From: a virus
Length of the DNA: 48,434 nt
IMG/VR virus record: IMGVR_UViG_3300022927_000034
Location: 1-48,434 of that record
Direction: 5' to 3' (one strand)
The first letter of the stretch is position 1, and every line of letters begins with the position of its first letter. The translations under genes and the position numbers were made by a program. Of the stretch, positions 15,385 through 28,300 are shown piece by piece. The notes under the pieces are model-generated. The model had not been told where the DNA came from. It saw only the letters and a list, made by a program, of their open reading frames with translations, and ran no database searches.

Positions 15385-18300
15385 TTATCCTTGGTAATAT
15401 GCTGTCTTATCTCTTAGGAATCTAGCCTGTAATGTTGTTGCTGTACCCAAACTTCCTCCTGTTTCTGTCTTAACTACTAGTGTACTTCCATCCGGTCCTA
15501 CCTGACCTCCTGATTCTATGTCATACCAAATCTTTGTTGTGGTAGGAACATCCTGCTGTGAGCTTGCATCCTGAACCTTGGTACCAGTAGCATATAAATC
15601 TCTTGCTCCTGTTCCATAAGTTCCTCTACGCAACTGATACAACTTATTGTTTACTCTATCAATACCATAATACGTTATTCTCTCACCTAAAATATACACC
15701 ACACCTGGATTATTAGTGCTAACACCAGGATCAGGCAATAGGCTTGCGTTTCTAACAAATATTTCTGTGTCAGTAATAGCAAGTGGCTGACTTAGGAATG
15801 TAGTTTCTTGGTCACTAATACGCTTGTAAATCTTATTTCCTAAAATATCTTGTCCTACTCTAAAGGCAAATGCATCTGGTCTTGTGTTTTCTGTAAACGA
15901 CGTAACAACAATTACATCATCACTGTCTACATTTAGGTGTTCGCCTAGTAATATCTGTGTTGTTGATGATAATGTATAGTCTGTGTTAGGATGTAACCTT
16001 ACACCATTCTTAGTTACCCATAAGAATACACCATTACTAATTGCTCTACTAAGTGTGTATTCAGGTGTTGTTACAACTAAAGAAGTTTCTCCATCAAATG
16101 TATCAGCATCATAACCTATCTCATCATATCCTGTGACAATAGTTGTTGTTCCTGAAGTAGTCCCCACAAATACCTGTGTACGCATCCTTAAAGGATCATG
16201 ATTAGCAAATGTATGAACTACTACTGTATCACCGCTCTGTAATGTCAGTGTGCTGTCTAGTAATATTTCTGTACTAGAGTTTATTCTAAACTGTTGTCCT
16301 GTCAGTAATGAAATAACAACTCTATCACCTACACTAGGCGCTACTGTAAATGTAATATAGCGTAAACTGCTTCCATCGCTAGGTGCTAGAGTGTAATCTA
16401 CGCCCTGAACTAGTCTTGTTCCATTATTATATACTTCTACGTCATTATCTGCAACTAAATCTGGGTCAACAGATGTGTCTGTATTACTAACTGTGTAAAC
16501 AGTTGTGGATCCGTCGCCTGTGTAATAAGCATTATTAGCAGGACGTAGTCGTTCGCCATTAAGCTCTACAATTATGTTGGCACTGAAGGGACCTTCATAC
16601 TTTAATTCTTTATCCAATGCAATTGTATAATCATCTGGGTAAGTGCCACCAGTTAATGTATCGTACTGAGTGTGAGCATAACTAAAGTTTTGTGTGCCTA
16701 CTGGACTATTATGTACATGTATGTCAATGTGTGAACCGTTAGCAGGTGCACTACTAAAACGTATAATAGTTTCTCCAGGATCACTGTCCACTACAGTGTG
16801 GCTAGTTTCTATGTTGTCTACTAACACTAAGGTGTTTGTTGCCAGATCATAATCTACATTAGCAACAAAATCTACTGTACTGCCGTCACCTGTGTATTCA
16901 CCATTGAATACTTCATTATCTCCAACATTATCCATAACATATATGAATATAGTGTCAGATGCAGACGGTGTTGATGATAGTGTTATTGTTTTATCCACAT
17001 AATTTGTTGTATAGTGATAAGGGTTGTGTAAGTCACCTTGTTGTTGTGAATAAACAAACAACTGATGTCCTCTAGGAGCAGTACCCCAACTAAATGTGTT
17101 GGTACTACCATCACCGTCGTAACTGATTAGATGTATAGGAGTACCGCTGCCGTCCTCTTCTATATCGTTGCCTGCTGTCTGGTAAACTTGTATGTCTAAG
17201 GTGTCAAATACTCTTCCTGGCAGTAATTCCTGTGGTGCAAAAGAACTATACTCATCTACAAAACTTGCACCATCTATATTAATGTCCTCTGCTTTCATTC
17301 CAAGCGTCATTGAAGACCCGTCAGCATCTACGAAGGTACTACTAATAAACGTATCGTAGTAATCCTCACTGGCTTCAATGCTACTCGCATCACTGTAAGT
17401 TGTGTTAAGATCCTGTACTAAAACACCTTTGTACTCTAAGCCGTCTACCAACTGTTTTAAGTCTCTGCCTGGCATATCTGCTGTAGGATTGTACAGCGCC
17501 ATAATTCTATCGTTAGCATTGTCAAATTCACTGCCGCCTAGTTCTGTCAGATTTGTTAAACTAAAACTTGCGCCTGATGTAAATGCGGCAGTTGCTTGGT
17601 AGGCTTTACCATTATATCTTATGTAGTCGTCCTCGGCATAAGCGGTGCTTGCTGTCCAATCTTTTATGTTATGTCCGTAAGTGATACGGTCAAATTTTAT
17701 TGTTGTGTCAAATGTTCGTACTAGAGTATTATTACCTAACTGTGCATAAGCTCTAGCAGTAGTACCAGTTAAAGGTGCAGATGTTAATGTAATTGTTGGC
17801 GTTGAAGTATACCCTGTACCTTTGGTTACAACTGTGATACTGCTAACACTACCGTTAACTATTCTTGCTGTAGCAGTCGCCCCGCTACCACCACCTCCAG
17901 TTATAGTAACTATAGGTGCTTGAGTGTAACCACTACCGGCATTAACTACACTGATACTTTGTACACCGTATGTGTGGTAATTAAACCAGTCAATGTAATT
18001 AGGATCGTTATTCCATAATGTCTGATCACCTTGGAATTCTCCACTAGGACTTCTAAACCTGTTTACACTTGTATCATAGTAGGCTGGTAAGTCAAAGTCT
18101 GAATTTCCTATAGGACTATCGTCTAGTTTGGTGTAGTTAAAAATGTACTCTCTAATTTTACTGTGATAAGGTTTAACCTCTTCAATGTATTTTTGAAGAT
18201 AAGTTTGGTTATCACGTTGGAAACTTGGATTCTGATCCAAGTCACGTAACTTATGAAATATTGTTAGCAGTGAAGTTTTAAATGCATAGTCAACAGAAGT

Positions 18301-18429
18301 TTGTTCTGACAATATGTGTCTTATCAGAACAAAGAACGAGTTACGTTGTTCTATACTTAAGTCTTTAATAAAAATATCATCTTTTAAAGCATTTAAGATA
18401 TTTCTAATCTCTGTTGCGTTAAGTGCCAT
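15385..18429 (-). CDS. Large virion structural protein with GDGST repeats
   Basis: A 1014-residue protein. The N-terminal 130 residues are helical and contain VKPYHSKIREYIFNYT, a segment seen in tail or baseplate proteins of marine T4-like phages. Residues 156-225 or so carry two GSGYTxxPxxTIT repeats. The middle contains at least three units that begin (Y/D)GDGST and end in a (S)AP-plus-hydrophobic-strand motif, like units in the giant protein next door. The C-terminal part contains RITYYGIDRVNNKLYQLRRG. ATG start ten bases after the giant gene. It is probably a baseplate-attached fibre or tail protein. Confidence 0.75.
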   Translation of the reverse strand: MALNATEIRNILNALKDDIFIKDLSIEQRNSFFVLIRHILSEQTSVDYAFKTSLLTIFHKLRDLDQNPSFQRDNQTYLQKYIEEVKPYHSKIREYIFNYTKLDDSPIGNSDFDLPAYYDTSVNRFRSPSGEFQGDQTLWNNDPNYIDWFNYHTYGVQSISVVNAGSGYTQAPIVTITGGGGSGATATARIVNGSVSSITVVTKGTGYTSTPTITLTSAPLTGTTARAYAQLGNNTLVRTFDTTIKFDRITYGHNIKDWTASTAYAEDDYIRYNGKAYQATAAFTSGASFSLTNLTELGGSEFDNANDRIMALYNPTADMPGRDLKQLVDGLEYKGVLVQDLNTTYSDASSIEASEDYYDTFISSTFVDADGSSMTLGMKAEDINIDGASFVDEYSSFAPQELLPGRVFDTLDIQVYQTAGNDIEEDGSGTPIHLISYDGDGSTNTFSWGTAPRGHQLFVYSQQQGDLHNPYHYTTNYVDKTITLSSTPSASDTIFIYVMDNVGDNEVFNGEYTGDGSTVDFVANVDYDLATNTLVLVDNIETSHTVVDSDPGETIIRFSSAPANGSHIDIHVHNSPVGTQNFSYAHTQYDTLTGGTYPDDYTIALDKELKYEGPFSANIIVELNGERLRPANNAYYTGDGSTTVYTVSNTDTSVDPDLVADNDVEVYNNGTRLVQGVDYTLAPSDGSSLRYITFTVAPSVGDRVVISLLTGQQFRINSSTEILLDSTLTLQSGDTVVVHTFANHDPLRMRTQVFVGTTSGTTTIVTGYDEIGYDADTFDGETSLVVTTPEYTLSRAISNGVFLWVTKNGVRLHPNTDYTLSSTTQILLGEHLNVDSDDVIVVTSFTENTRPDAFAFRVGQDILGNKIYKRISDQETTFLSQPLAITDTEIFVRNASLLPDPGVSTNNPGVVYILGERITYYGIDRVNNKLYQLRRGTYGTGARDLYATGTKVQDASSQQDVPTTTKIWYDIESGGQVGPDGSTLVVKTETGGSLGTATTLQARFLRDKTAYYQG

Positions 18430-18439
18430 TCACTTCCCT

Positions 18440-19396
18440 TTATTCATGTGTCTTACTGTGCAGTGTTATTGCAGGTACTGCCCATGTCTTGCTAATATAA
18501 GTTGCGCTTGGTTCGTACGTTGTAACTATAGTTCTTACAGTTCCGTCCATTGTGTCTGCGGCTGCCAATGCAGAGTCATCTGATGCATCAGAATATACAA
18601 CTGTAAATGTAATTATCACTCCGTTGTCACCGTTGTCTCCAGTAGCACCACTGGACTTTGCATAAATCTTAACATTATTTGCTGTTGTTGAAATATACGG
18701 ACTTCCAGCAGTAGTAAGTGTCTTTGTAAAGATTAACTGATCGACTGCTGTTAGGTCATAGTATCCAATACTACTTGCTACAGTACTTGCACTACTTGTG
18801 TGCGTTTCTGTTACTGTTGCACTTGTGCTATCTCCTGATACTGTAGTGCCTTGTGATCCAAACTTAATTGTACCACACATCTGTGTTAGAGCATCCCAAC
18901 TACGTGCCTTGGCATCATCAGTGTAACCTGTTACGTCAGGTGTCAATGTAATATTGCCGCCTGCGTTAAAGAAGTATCTTGTTTTATCAGGGTCACTAAA
19001 TGTTACTCTTATCTCCTGTGTTGCACTTTCTGACCAGTCGCCGGTAGAATCAATATTTTTAGCGGCTCCTGTATTAGTCGCTCTAGCGGTTAGTCTATTT
19101 GTGTGTACATTTGTGATATTTGTTGATATGTTATCAAGTTCTGTTTCTATATCGCTAGTATCCACAGTAATTAAAGACGTATTCTGATGATTGCCTATAG
19201 AAGTTATAATACCAACTAATGCATTCCATTCTTCAGTACTTGGTTCACTGTCTTCATCTTTGGGTTCAATAACATTTGTCTGACCATAGCCTGCATCTGC
19301 ATTTCCCACACCCCATACAGTATTGATATTAACACCAACTTCTTGTATGCCAGCCTGTGTGCCAGTAGCAAAAATGTTATAATCGTCCCAGTATCC
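18440..19396 (-). repeat. C-terminal module of the giant protein, third copy of the 9264/10321 family
   Basis: This stretch encodes the last 319 residues or so of the giant protein. It shares the words TRYFFNAGGNI, DDAKARSWDALTQMCGTI, VTETHTSSAS and TMDGTVR in the same order as the two stand-alone proteins. Similarity starts at the stand-alone N-terminus (EYNIFATG versus DYNIFATG), so the whole small protein corresponds to one domain. Confidence 0.8.
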
Positions 19397-22300
19397 AGAT
19401 TGTACTGTAGTCCAGATTGTACTACTAAATTCAATTGTGCCGTCTTCTAATCCAACAACTTCTGTTGTTAGGTCTGATTTTACTCTCAATATTTCAAATA
19501 GACCATTACCTCTGTTGGCAACTCTAACAATGTTACCTTCTGCCAGTGACAACGCTTCTACAGCATTTCTATCTGCCACACTATAATCTGCAATAGTTGA
19601 ACTATCAAAGTCAGTTGCATACCAATCTACGTAAGACCATAATGCTGTTGTATTAAACGACTGTTTATCTATCTGTAACCACACTCTGGTGCTGGAATCT
19701 ACTACATCTAGTTCGTACAATGACCAACCACCTGAGTTATTTTGTTCGTCTGCTAATACAAGTACCTTGTATCCGTCTGAGAATAAGTCAGTGTCTAAGA
19801 ATAGTAGCTCTGCGTATGAGTTTAAACTTTCTGTCCAGCCGCCTGCCGCTTGTGTTGGTGCTTCCTCTTTAAGTTCTAATTTAGATAAGTCTCTAGATTC
19901 TGCAATCTGATTCTTAGCCATCACTGTGTTAACATACTTAAAGAAGGTTTCTAACGCATTTCCTCTGTTCTCAAACATTGTTTGTCGAGGTCTAATATCT
20001 ATACCATAGCGTTCTGTTTGTATCAACCCTGCCTGAGGCACAGCATTGCCGTATGCATCTTCTCCACATAAACTATCATAAAGTTTAGAAAGAATATTAG
20101 CAGGTAGTTCTGCGTCTTTTTTATTCTCTTGTACTAGTTGGTATTCGTTATGTAACAACGCTTCGTTATATTCTGTATCATAGTTAACTGCAAGAATTGT
20201 ATTAGAACCATCTATATATTTTTGGCAGTTAACCAGCGACAATAGATTGCTATCCATAACATTTAAATGTGCAATGCCCTGATCTTTAGGATCTTGTAAC
20301 ATTGTAGATATTTGACTAACTGTTAGTCTCTTTTTAATATTATCTGTAGTTGTTCTACCACCTACCCAATAATAATATAATGTTACTGGAGTGCCTGTGC
20401 TTATGTTAGTTATGTTTTTCTCTACGAAGAACAAGTCATTTTGGTCTCTAGGTACTCCATTATAACCAGCCGCTACATAGTCACTTGGTAAGACATCTGT
20501 CTCTACCCATTCGTAAACGTCGAAAGAACTGCCTGGGAAGTAAGTCCCCCAGTTGTTACTCTTATAGAGATAGTTACCCTGTTCGTAGTCTATGTACCTT
20601 ACAGTACTAGTATCCCACCAGTACTTGCCTTTATATTCTGTTAACCATTCAGACTGGTCGTAATTTGCTGGATCAACTTCTGCAATATAGTCTAGCTCCT
20701 GGCTGGCGGCACCTATAAATTTGCCTTTTGCTGGATCATAGATGTCTAAGTAAGTTTTTATTTCTTTAGAAACTTTATCGAATAGATATGCTTTGTTTAT
20801 AGCATTTGCCTCTATCTGTGGAGTTTTGGATCTCAATACTTTCCAACCTTTTACTCCGGTACTGTCAAAGTCATATACTGCACCTGCATCAGTGCCTTGT
20901 TCGTCATCTTTCTCTGCGCCAACTACTGTGTATGTGCCTCGTGTGCTAATGCTAACACCGAATCTGTCTTCTTCGGCCATGTCATCAGTTGCACTACTTA
21001 CTTCCAACTCTTGTATAAAATCAAATTGTCCAGGTGTTGCTACATCACCAGTAGGATTGCCTAAGTATTCAAATACATAAGCGGCACCTGACTTAGGATT
21101 GGTATCAAAGAAAGATGTACTATCTACGTCGAATGTTGTGTCTGGTAAATCGTCTACAGCATCTACATCAAAACGCATGTTGATACGCATTGTGCAATTA
21201 GGTGCGCCAACAAATAATGTTTGTGCATCATCACTTATTGCTAGTGTATCACCAAAGTTACTGTTAGTTCTTCCCTTAGGTGCCAATATCGTTTGTGTGT
21301 AGGCAAATACGTCTAACCCCAAGTCACTTAATCCTGTTCCTAAACCAGGAAGGACTTTAAGTTTTTGTAACTCGATTGTACTTGTACTTGTTATCGTTAA
21401 TACGCCACTAGTAACAGTTGCCGTAACGCCAGCAATGCCTGCATTATTAATGTCTGTCTTAACATCATCTACAGCAGTCCCTGTGAATACAATCTCAAAA
21501 TCATTAATTCTAATACTGTGTCCTATTGTAACTGTAGGATTAGTTTCTGTACTTGTAATTGTACCAAATATTCTACCTTGGTTAACATAACGATCAACAC
21601 TACCTGAGTTACGTAGTTCTCTAGGATCATCACTTGGGTTACCAATGTATATAGAACAATCAGTAGGACAAATTAGCACACTCTTTGCAAACTCGTTGCC
21701 TACGCCACGTGTGTTAGCAGTTTGTTCTGCCATCTTTTGCATTTGTATAAATGTGTTTGTATCACACTTAATAATTGCACTTGATGCTGGTGCTGTGTTA
21801 AATGTTAGTGTTGTGCCTGATACAGAGTAATCCCAGTATGCATCACTGCCTTTACGTACATCTTGTAATACACCGTTAACTGTGACTTTGTTTACATCTG
21901 CATCCAGTGTGCGCTGAGTAGTAAATGCTGTTGTGCTACCATCGCCTTCAAATGCTTCTACTGTTCTATCAAACAAGTAAGCGGCACCTGAATCTATAAC
22001 ACTGTCATCGCCTGCGTTGTCATGTCTTGGAGCACCAACAACAACCTGTGTACCATCTGTACTTGTCCAAACACTTGCACCAAACTGATCTCCTGAGTCT
22101 CCATCACTTGCTGTAAGTGATGCTTCTGATTTGTAGTAGAAGTTTTCGCTTACTGTAACGTCGACACTAGGTGCTGTACCAAATGTTATATCACTACCAC
22201 TAATTGTGTAGTCTGTCGTATGTCTGTAGACTTTAGTAGAATCTTTAACAAGTATACTTGTTAAGCTCTTAGGAGTAAATCCTAAAGCATAAGTTGTAGT

Positions 22301-25300
22301 ACTACCGTCGCCTTCTACAGTTACTGTTTTTTCTTCGAGAGCAACATCTAATCCAAATGCTTCTACTCTATCATCACCTGGTGCACCAATGTACAACCAT
22401 TTAGCATCTTTACTAATTGCTACTGCCTTACCGAATTCTGCTCCAGCACTTGCGCTGTATGGTGGCGGAATATATTGGTTTAATGACCAAGTATTATCAC
22501 GTAATCTATAAATGAATACCCCGCCTCTGTTACTATTAGTAGCAGGTGCGCCAACTGCTAGATACTCGTCGCTAATTACTGTCGAACCATCGTAGTTAAA
22601 ACTTAACTGTCCTGTTGCTAGGCTACTACCAAAGTCGTCGTTAATGTCTGTAGAGACTCCTACGATTTCATCTAATGTTTCTGCATATTCTAAATCATTT
22701 AAACTATTAATGTCATGCAACAATACCTTACCAGTGCTTTCACCTGGTGCGCCTATTGCCGCCCAAGTAGCACTATGTCCTATCATTACACTCTTACCAA
22801 ACAAGTCATCTGCACTACCACTTGACCAAGTGTTCTTCTTGTTATTTGACCAAGGTTCTGTTTTTTCTAATACTTGCCAGTCACCGTCAGTGTTGTACTC
22901 ATCAACAAAGACTTTGTCGCCTACTTTCCATCTGTTTAGTGGCTCTGCCGCCGCAACATTACTTGGGTATTTGTATCTAACACTGACGAACTTGTATAAA
23001 TTACCTGACCCTTCTACTGTGCCAGGTGCGCCTGTGTCAGGATCTATCAGTAAATTCATTCTGACAGATGTAGACTTTACTGTAAACTCATATTCGTTTA
23101 TTACCTGATGCACTCTGTATGTGGCATCAAACTTAAAGTCGAAATCTTTAACAACTGCAACGTCATTTTTAACAAGTCTATGCGGTAGGTTACACGTAAC
23201 TTTCATAAAGTTATTAGTAACGTTTGTTAATTTTACCACTGTTGTATTTGTTTCGGAAATTCTGTAGACATTCCAACTACCGTTCCAGTCTTTGGCTACC
23301 CATACCTCCTGTCCTACTCCAAACAGTTCTACATCCTCGGCTGCTGTAGCGATATCAGTGATGTCAAATATAGTGTGGTTAATATCATCTACTCTAGGGA
23401 ATCCAGCCTGTGCTATATCTTTATTAAGATCAGTGTCATAACTTCTGTATATAAAAGGTGTTGCATCGTATGCCGCAGGCTTTCTATAAACACCAGTAAA
23501 CGGAACACTTACAATGTCTGTAGGTGTGGAGTCTACCTGGCTTAACAACTTTACTGTGGTAGTAGTATTAGAATATGTGTCATCGTTTGTTTCTATCTCA
23601 ATAACCTGATTTCTATCTAATACGCCATAACTACCAGTTCTGAACGCCCACTCTTCATATACGTTCAGTTCAGGATTTAAATTATTAAGGTTTGCTTTAA
23701 CTAGTGCATTAACTGAATTAATTGTACCTTTTTCTTGAATAAACCCCTGATAAAATTTAATCTGACTAGAATCTTCTATGCCTAGGTCATTAAGGTATGA
23801 TCTATTTTTATAGCCAATCAAGCTCTTACTAAATGTGTCTCTGTCGCTTTCTAAATTAATATCATCTATGTCGTAGTATGTTTCTATAGCGGCGGCAGTG
23901 TTTGCAAAGTTAGGCAATAATCCTTTCTTAATAGAATCATAGTCAACTTCTTTCCAGTCTTTAGTGTTAAAAGATGTTGAAGCAGGAGTATTAGCAATAG
24001 CACTATAGTAACGTTGTTTAAATTTAACAAGCGTGCCTTTTCTATAGTCATTGCCTGCATTCCAAACCTGTATATTGTCCTGGTTTAGGATAAAGCCACC
24101 AGGTGTTAAAGTACCGTCCCAGTTATTGCTCTTAAATCCTACAAGTTTGATACGTCCCTGTCTATTACCTAGTTCAGGTTGGTATATAACATCGTTAAAC
24201 ACTGTGGTGTTGTTAGGGATAAGCGTATGCTCAAATTCTACAGTATCCAATACCGCTAATGCAATTGTTTTATTGTTAGAGCTACGTATAGCAATGCTAT
24301 TATCTATTCTATCTATTTCTAACTCTTTGGTAGGTATTATGTTATAGTTTTGATCTAGTACTCTGCTACCTCTGTAAGCGGCAGATACATTGTTTATAGT
24401 TCCGTTTTCTAGTACAATATCAAGTTGGTCAAAACTTGGTGCTAAAACAATTAAGTTACCGTCTCCCCAACCTTGCTGTGCCCATACCATAAACTCTTGA
24501 GCACTCATCAACCAAGTCTTTGTTTGTCCTAATGTACCTACTTTTGCCTGGAATACAAAACCAACTGCTTGTAAATATCTACCATACGCTAATAGGAAGT
24601 CAGTTACTTCCTGTTTTGTTCCAAACGTTTTGCCGTAAGGGATAGTCTCAAACACAGGGAAAAAGTCATCAAATACATTTACAGTTTCATCAAAGATTGT
24701 AAGTGTTGATGGTGCACCTGTATCACGACTGGGTACTACCCTAAAGAATGGGAAGTCTGTGTCATAACCTTCTACTTTATAACCGCTAGAAGTTTTTTCT
24801 ATTACCACAGCACTATAACTTAATCTGTTAATAGTATTGGACTTTTGTAGGAAAAGCGTGTAATCCTCATCTGGTATAAAGACACTATCTGTTGTGCTAG
24901 ACGGACTACTCTGTTCTGCTAAGACTTTTAGATAATTCTTATCTGTAAAACCGCCCATTTTGTAAGAAAGTTGTATGCTTAAATTATCCAACATCTTTCT
25001 TAGTGTAATGCTTGGGTCTACACCAAAACTACGCATCCTGTCTGATATCCAGTTAACATAACTAGCTACGTACTGTCTGGTTGTGCCTTCTAGTCCACCG
25101 TTTACTTTAACAACTGACGGTGTTAAACGTCTGTTATTTTCAGATAGAACATACTGTCCTAATGATGCAGACTTTTGGTAGTTGTTTGTTCTCGCAAATA
25201 GTCCAAAATATGTGGCAGGCTTAGTTAGTGCTAGTAATTTTTGTACTGCAAATGGATAATAACTGCTCTTAATCCAAGCAGTTTCAGCAGGTGCTTCATC

Positions 25301-28300
25301 ACCTATTACATATTCACCTTCAATGTATGTACCAGCAAAACTCTTTACTAAGAACTCGTTGGGAGCTCTTAATTCACCGTAAACATTGATAGGTATGTAC
25401 TTGGTTACACCTGGTCTCTTATAACGTGCATCGTATCGCTCGTTACCAGGCTCTTTAATGTAACCTGCTTCTAAGTCGTCCCATAACACTAAGTTACCTG
25501 CTGAGAACGGAGCAGTACCGTATGCGTCTGCCCACCAACTTGGTTCTTCTGCTAGTCCTAAACATTCCCAAGGTGTTAAGTGCGGTGTATCTGTGTCGTA
25601 GTAGTGTCTGTAAACTCCACGCCAGTAGCCTGGTAGTAATGCACCGTCTACAGCACTAGAACTTTTGCTCCAGTTGTAAGTGAACGGGTTGCTGTTATTG
25701 AAAAAGTCTTGTTTTGCATAATCAATAACATTGTTTCCAGCCCAACGTGCAAACTCTCCTCCGAGAATCTGTAAACATTCCTGTCTAGTGTAGTCTGTAG
25801 TTCTAAACTGTCCTGGTAATACATCATGTAAGTCCAACTTGTCCTTGTCGTAGACTGTTTTAATGTTATTATAAATTCTTTTTTCTACTTCTAGTAAGAG
25901 ATCATCACGGGCGTCGCCAAAACTAGGCACACGACTACCGTCATGTCCTATTATAAATGTAGTTGACGTTCCGTATGTGCTATCTGTTAGTAATCTTGGC
26001 TGATAACTTGGATACATTCCCATTTTAGTAGGCGTTTCAGGTAGGAAACTACCTGAAGTACTAGAATATTCTCTAATTTTTATAACATCGCCTGCTACAG
26101 GAGTGAAGTCAGTTGTCAATTCAACAAATAGGCCGTCAGAACTTATAGTATAATCTTTATCTTTTAATAAAAGTGTACTGTTGTTAAACACTAACACACC
26201 AGTCTGACTTGGAGTGTTCATTGCGTTTGGTGTGACCAATTTGTAGGACTTACTGTTACCTGCGTACCATGTTTCTGAGTTCTCAATATATGAACTACCA
26301 TTAGGTATCATGTCTGAGTAAAACCACGGGAAAGTATCTGTTTTTGCTTCGTTGATATGAGCAAGTATCGCATCCACAGCGGCGTCTGTTGACAAGTACT
26401 CTATACCCTCTAGGGTAAATGCTGTTTCTATAAACTTGTGTTTAAAATTGTTATACTCTCTGTTTGCATGGTCTAATGCATCAAAGAAATTTGCAATGTC
26501 GCTTCCCATGAACAACATAGCATAAGGTATGCCACTTGTGTGTTGCAGAATCGTTCCTTGACTTTGTTGTATGTTCAAGTCACGTGAGTTGTTGGTGCCT
26601 GGAAATACCCCCGTAGTTCCTACAGCATTTTCAAAACTTGCCTGGAAGTGATTTCTCAACTGTCCAAGTGTTACAACATCAAAGGTTCCATTAAGACTAT
26701 TGTTGTCTAGGTTGGAAGGTATCTGATAGAACGTATCGGCTAGCACATTGTTGTTTAATGTAAGAATAGTTATAGTCTTGTCTGTTAAATCTATGCTTGT
26801 GCTTATCTGAATATTTTGCTTATTGTTTACAGTTACCTTTTCATACTGACTAGAATTTAATAGTGTACTACCAACGTATACTTTCAGTGTTCTACGTTGA
26901 AGATCAGATAATTCGTTTTCAGGGTATAAAAATTGATTAGACCCTGTGTAAGGATAACTGTATACTTGGAACTGCCTAGTATCTGTAATGGTTTTTTCCC
27001 AAGTGTTGGCAAGTGTATACGCTGTAAGAGAGCTATTTCTATGCAACGATCCAGAATCTACATTGTTACTAGTTTTTGCAGTTGTTCTAAAAGTATCTGT
27101 AGTAAAATTATTATTGTATAAAATATCTCCCACACTCTGTAAGTTTCTATAACTTAACGCAAAGCCTAACACGCTATCTAATGTGCCTGTACCTTTCTTA
27201 TAGGAAAATATCTTTGTGCCCTTGAATGTAGTGCCAGGATATGCTGAGCTATTACCAAAACTATTACCACTGGCATCAAATACATCGTATAATGGTTCCT
27301 GATTTACACCTGTTTTCTGTTGTCCACTAGTCCATACAGTTCCATTGTACCAGAATTGCTTGCCTTGATTTTGATTTCCTAGTTTTGCTACTACTGATTC
27401 ATTAGTTAAAACTTCAGAATCAGTCGCCGGACTTAGATGTATTTGTAGTGTTCCAACATTATCGGGATCAACAAGTTCTACAGTGTAAATTTTATTTCTT
27501 ACGTTGTCATCTGTATCTGCTGTGAAAATGATCCTATGACCGTTAGCAAGGTTTATGCCATCTGATTTATAAGACGCAACACCCTCAACATTTGAAAATG
27601 CATCTGTAGTTATGTCGTCAATAATGTCAACAGGCAACTTTGCAATTCTGCCAAAGTTATATAACTGTAAGTTAGGATTAAATTCTATAATAGGACGCTT
27701 ACCACGCTTTGTCTGGTCAATAACAGGAGTAAAGTTGTTATATACGCCAGTAGCATTAATGACGTCAATGTGGAACCATCTGTTACCACGTGCCCATGCA
27801 TTGCCATCTAAACTATCACGTTGACTTACAATGTAGTCTTGTGTAGTAGGTGCATTACTGGTTGCTTCGTAACCTGTTGAGTCATACAACTCTATGTCGT
27901 AACCAACACTCTGGTCTACAGTAAATGTTTCAGGAGTGACAAGTAACGATACGTCTGTCAGTGTAATTGCTGTTCCTACACCTTCAACATAATATGATTT
28001 GTTACGATATTCTTCAGGTAATACTCCGCCATCAAATCGTACCTTTAATCCATTTGTAAACACAACACCTTGTGTACTGGTGTAATTTGTTTTGCCTAAT
28101 ATGTCTACTTCAACGTTAATGTTCTCTGCGGCTTCTGGTTCTACAATCTTAATTGTGCCATAACGCTCTGCGTCTGTGCCATCCTGATAGTATAATGTAT
28201 CTAATATCGCTGTAATTACAGGTATCTCTTCTAGATATCCTGAACTTGCTTTGTAAAACTCTTTATTACCGTTGTCAGTACCTTCCAATACCAACACTTT

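Noticed and set aside
15382-15389. ATAAATA on the minus strand just before the 218-residue gene, like a late promoter
   Set aside because: It is only five bases from the ATG and forms part of an AAGGATAAATA ribosome-site and spacer pattern also seen before gp55.
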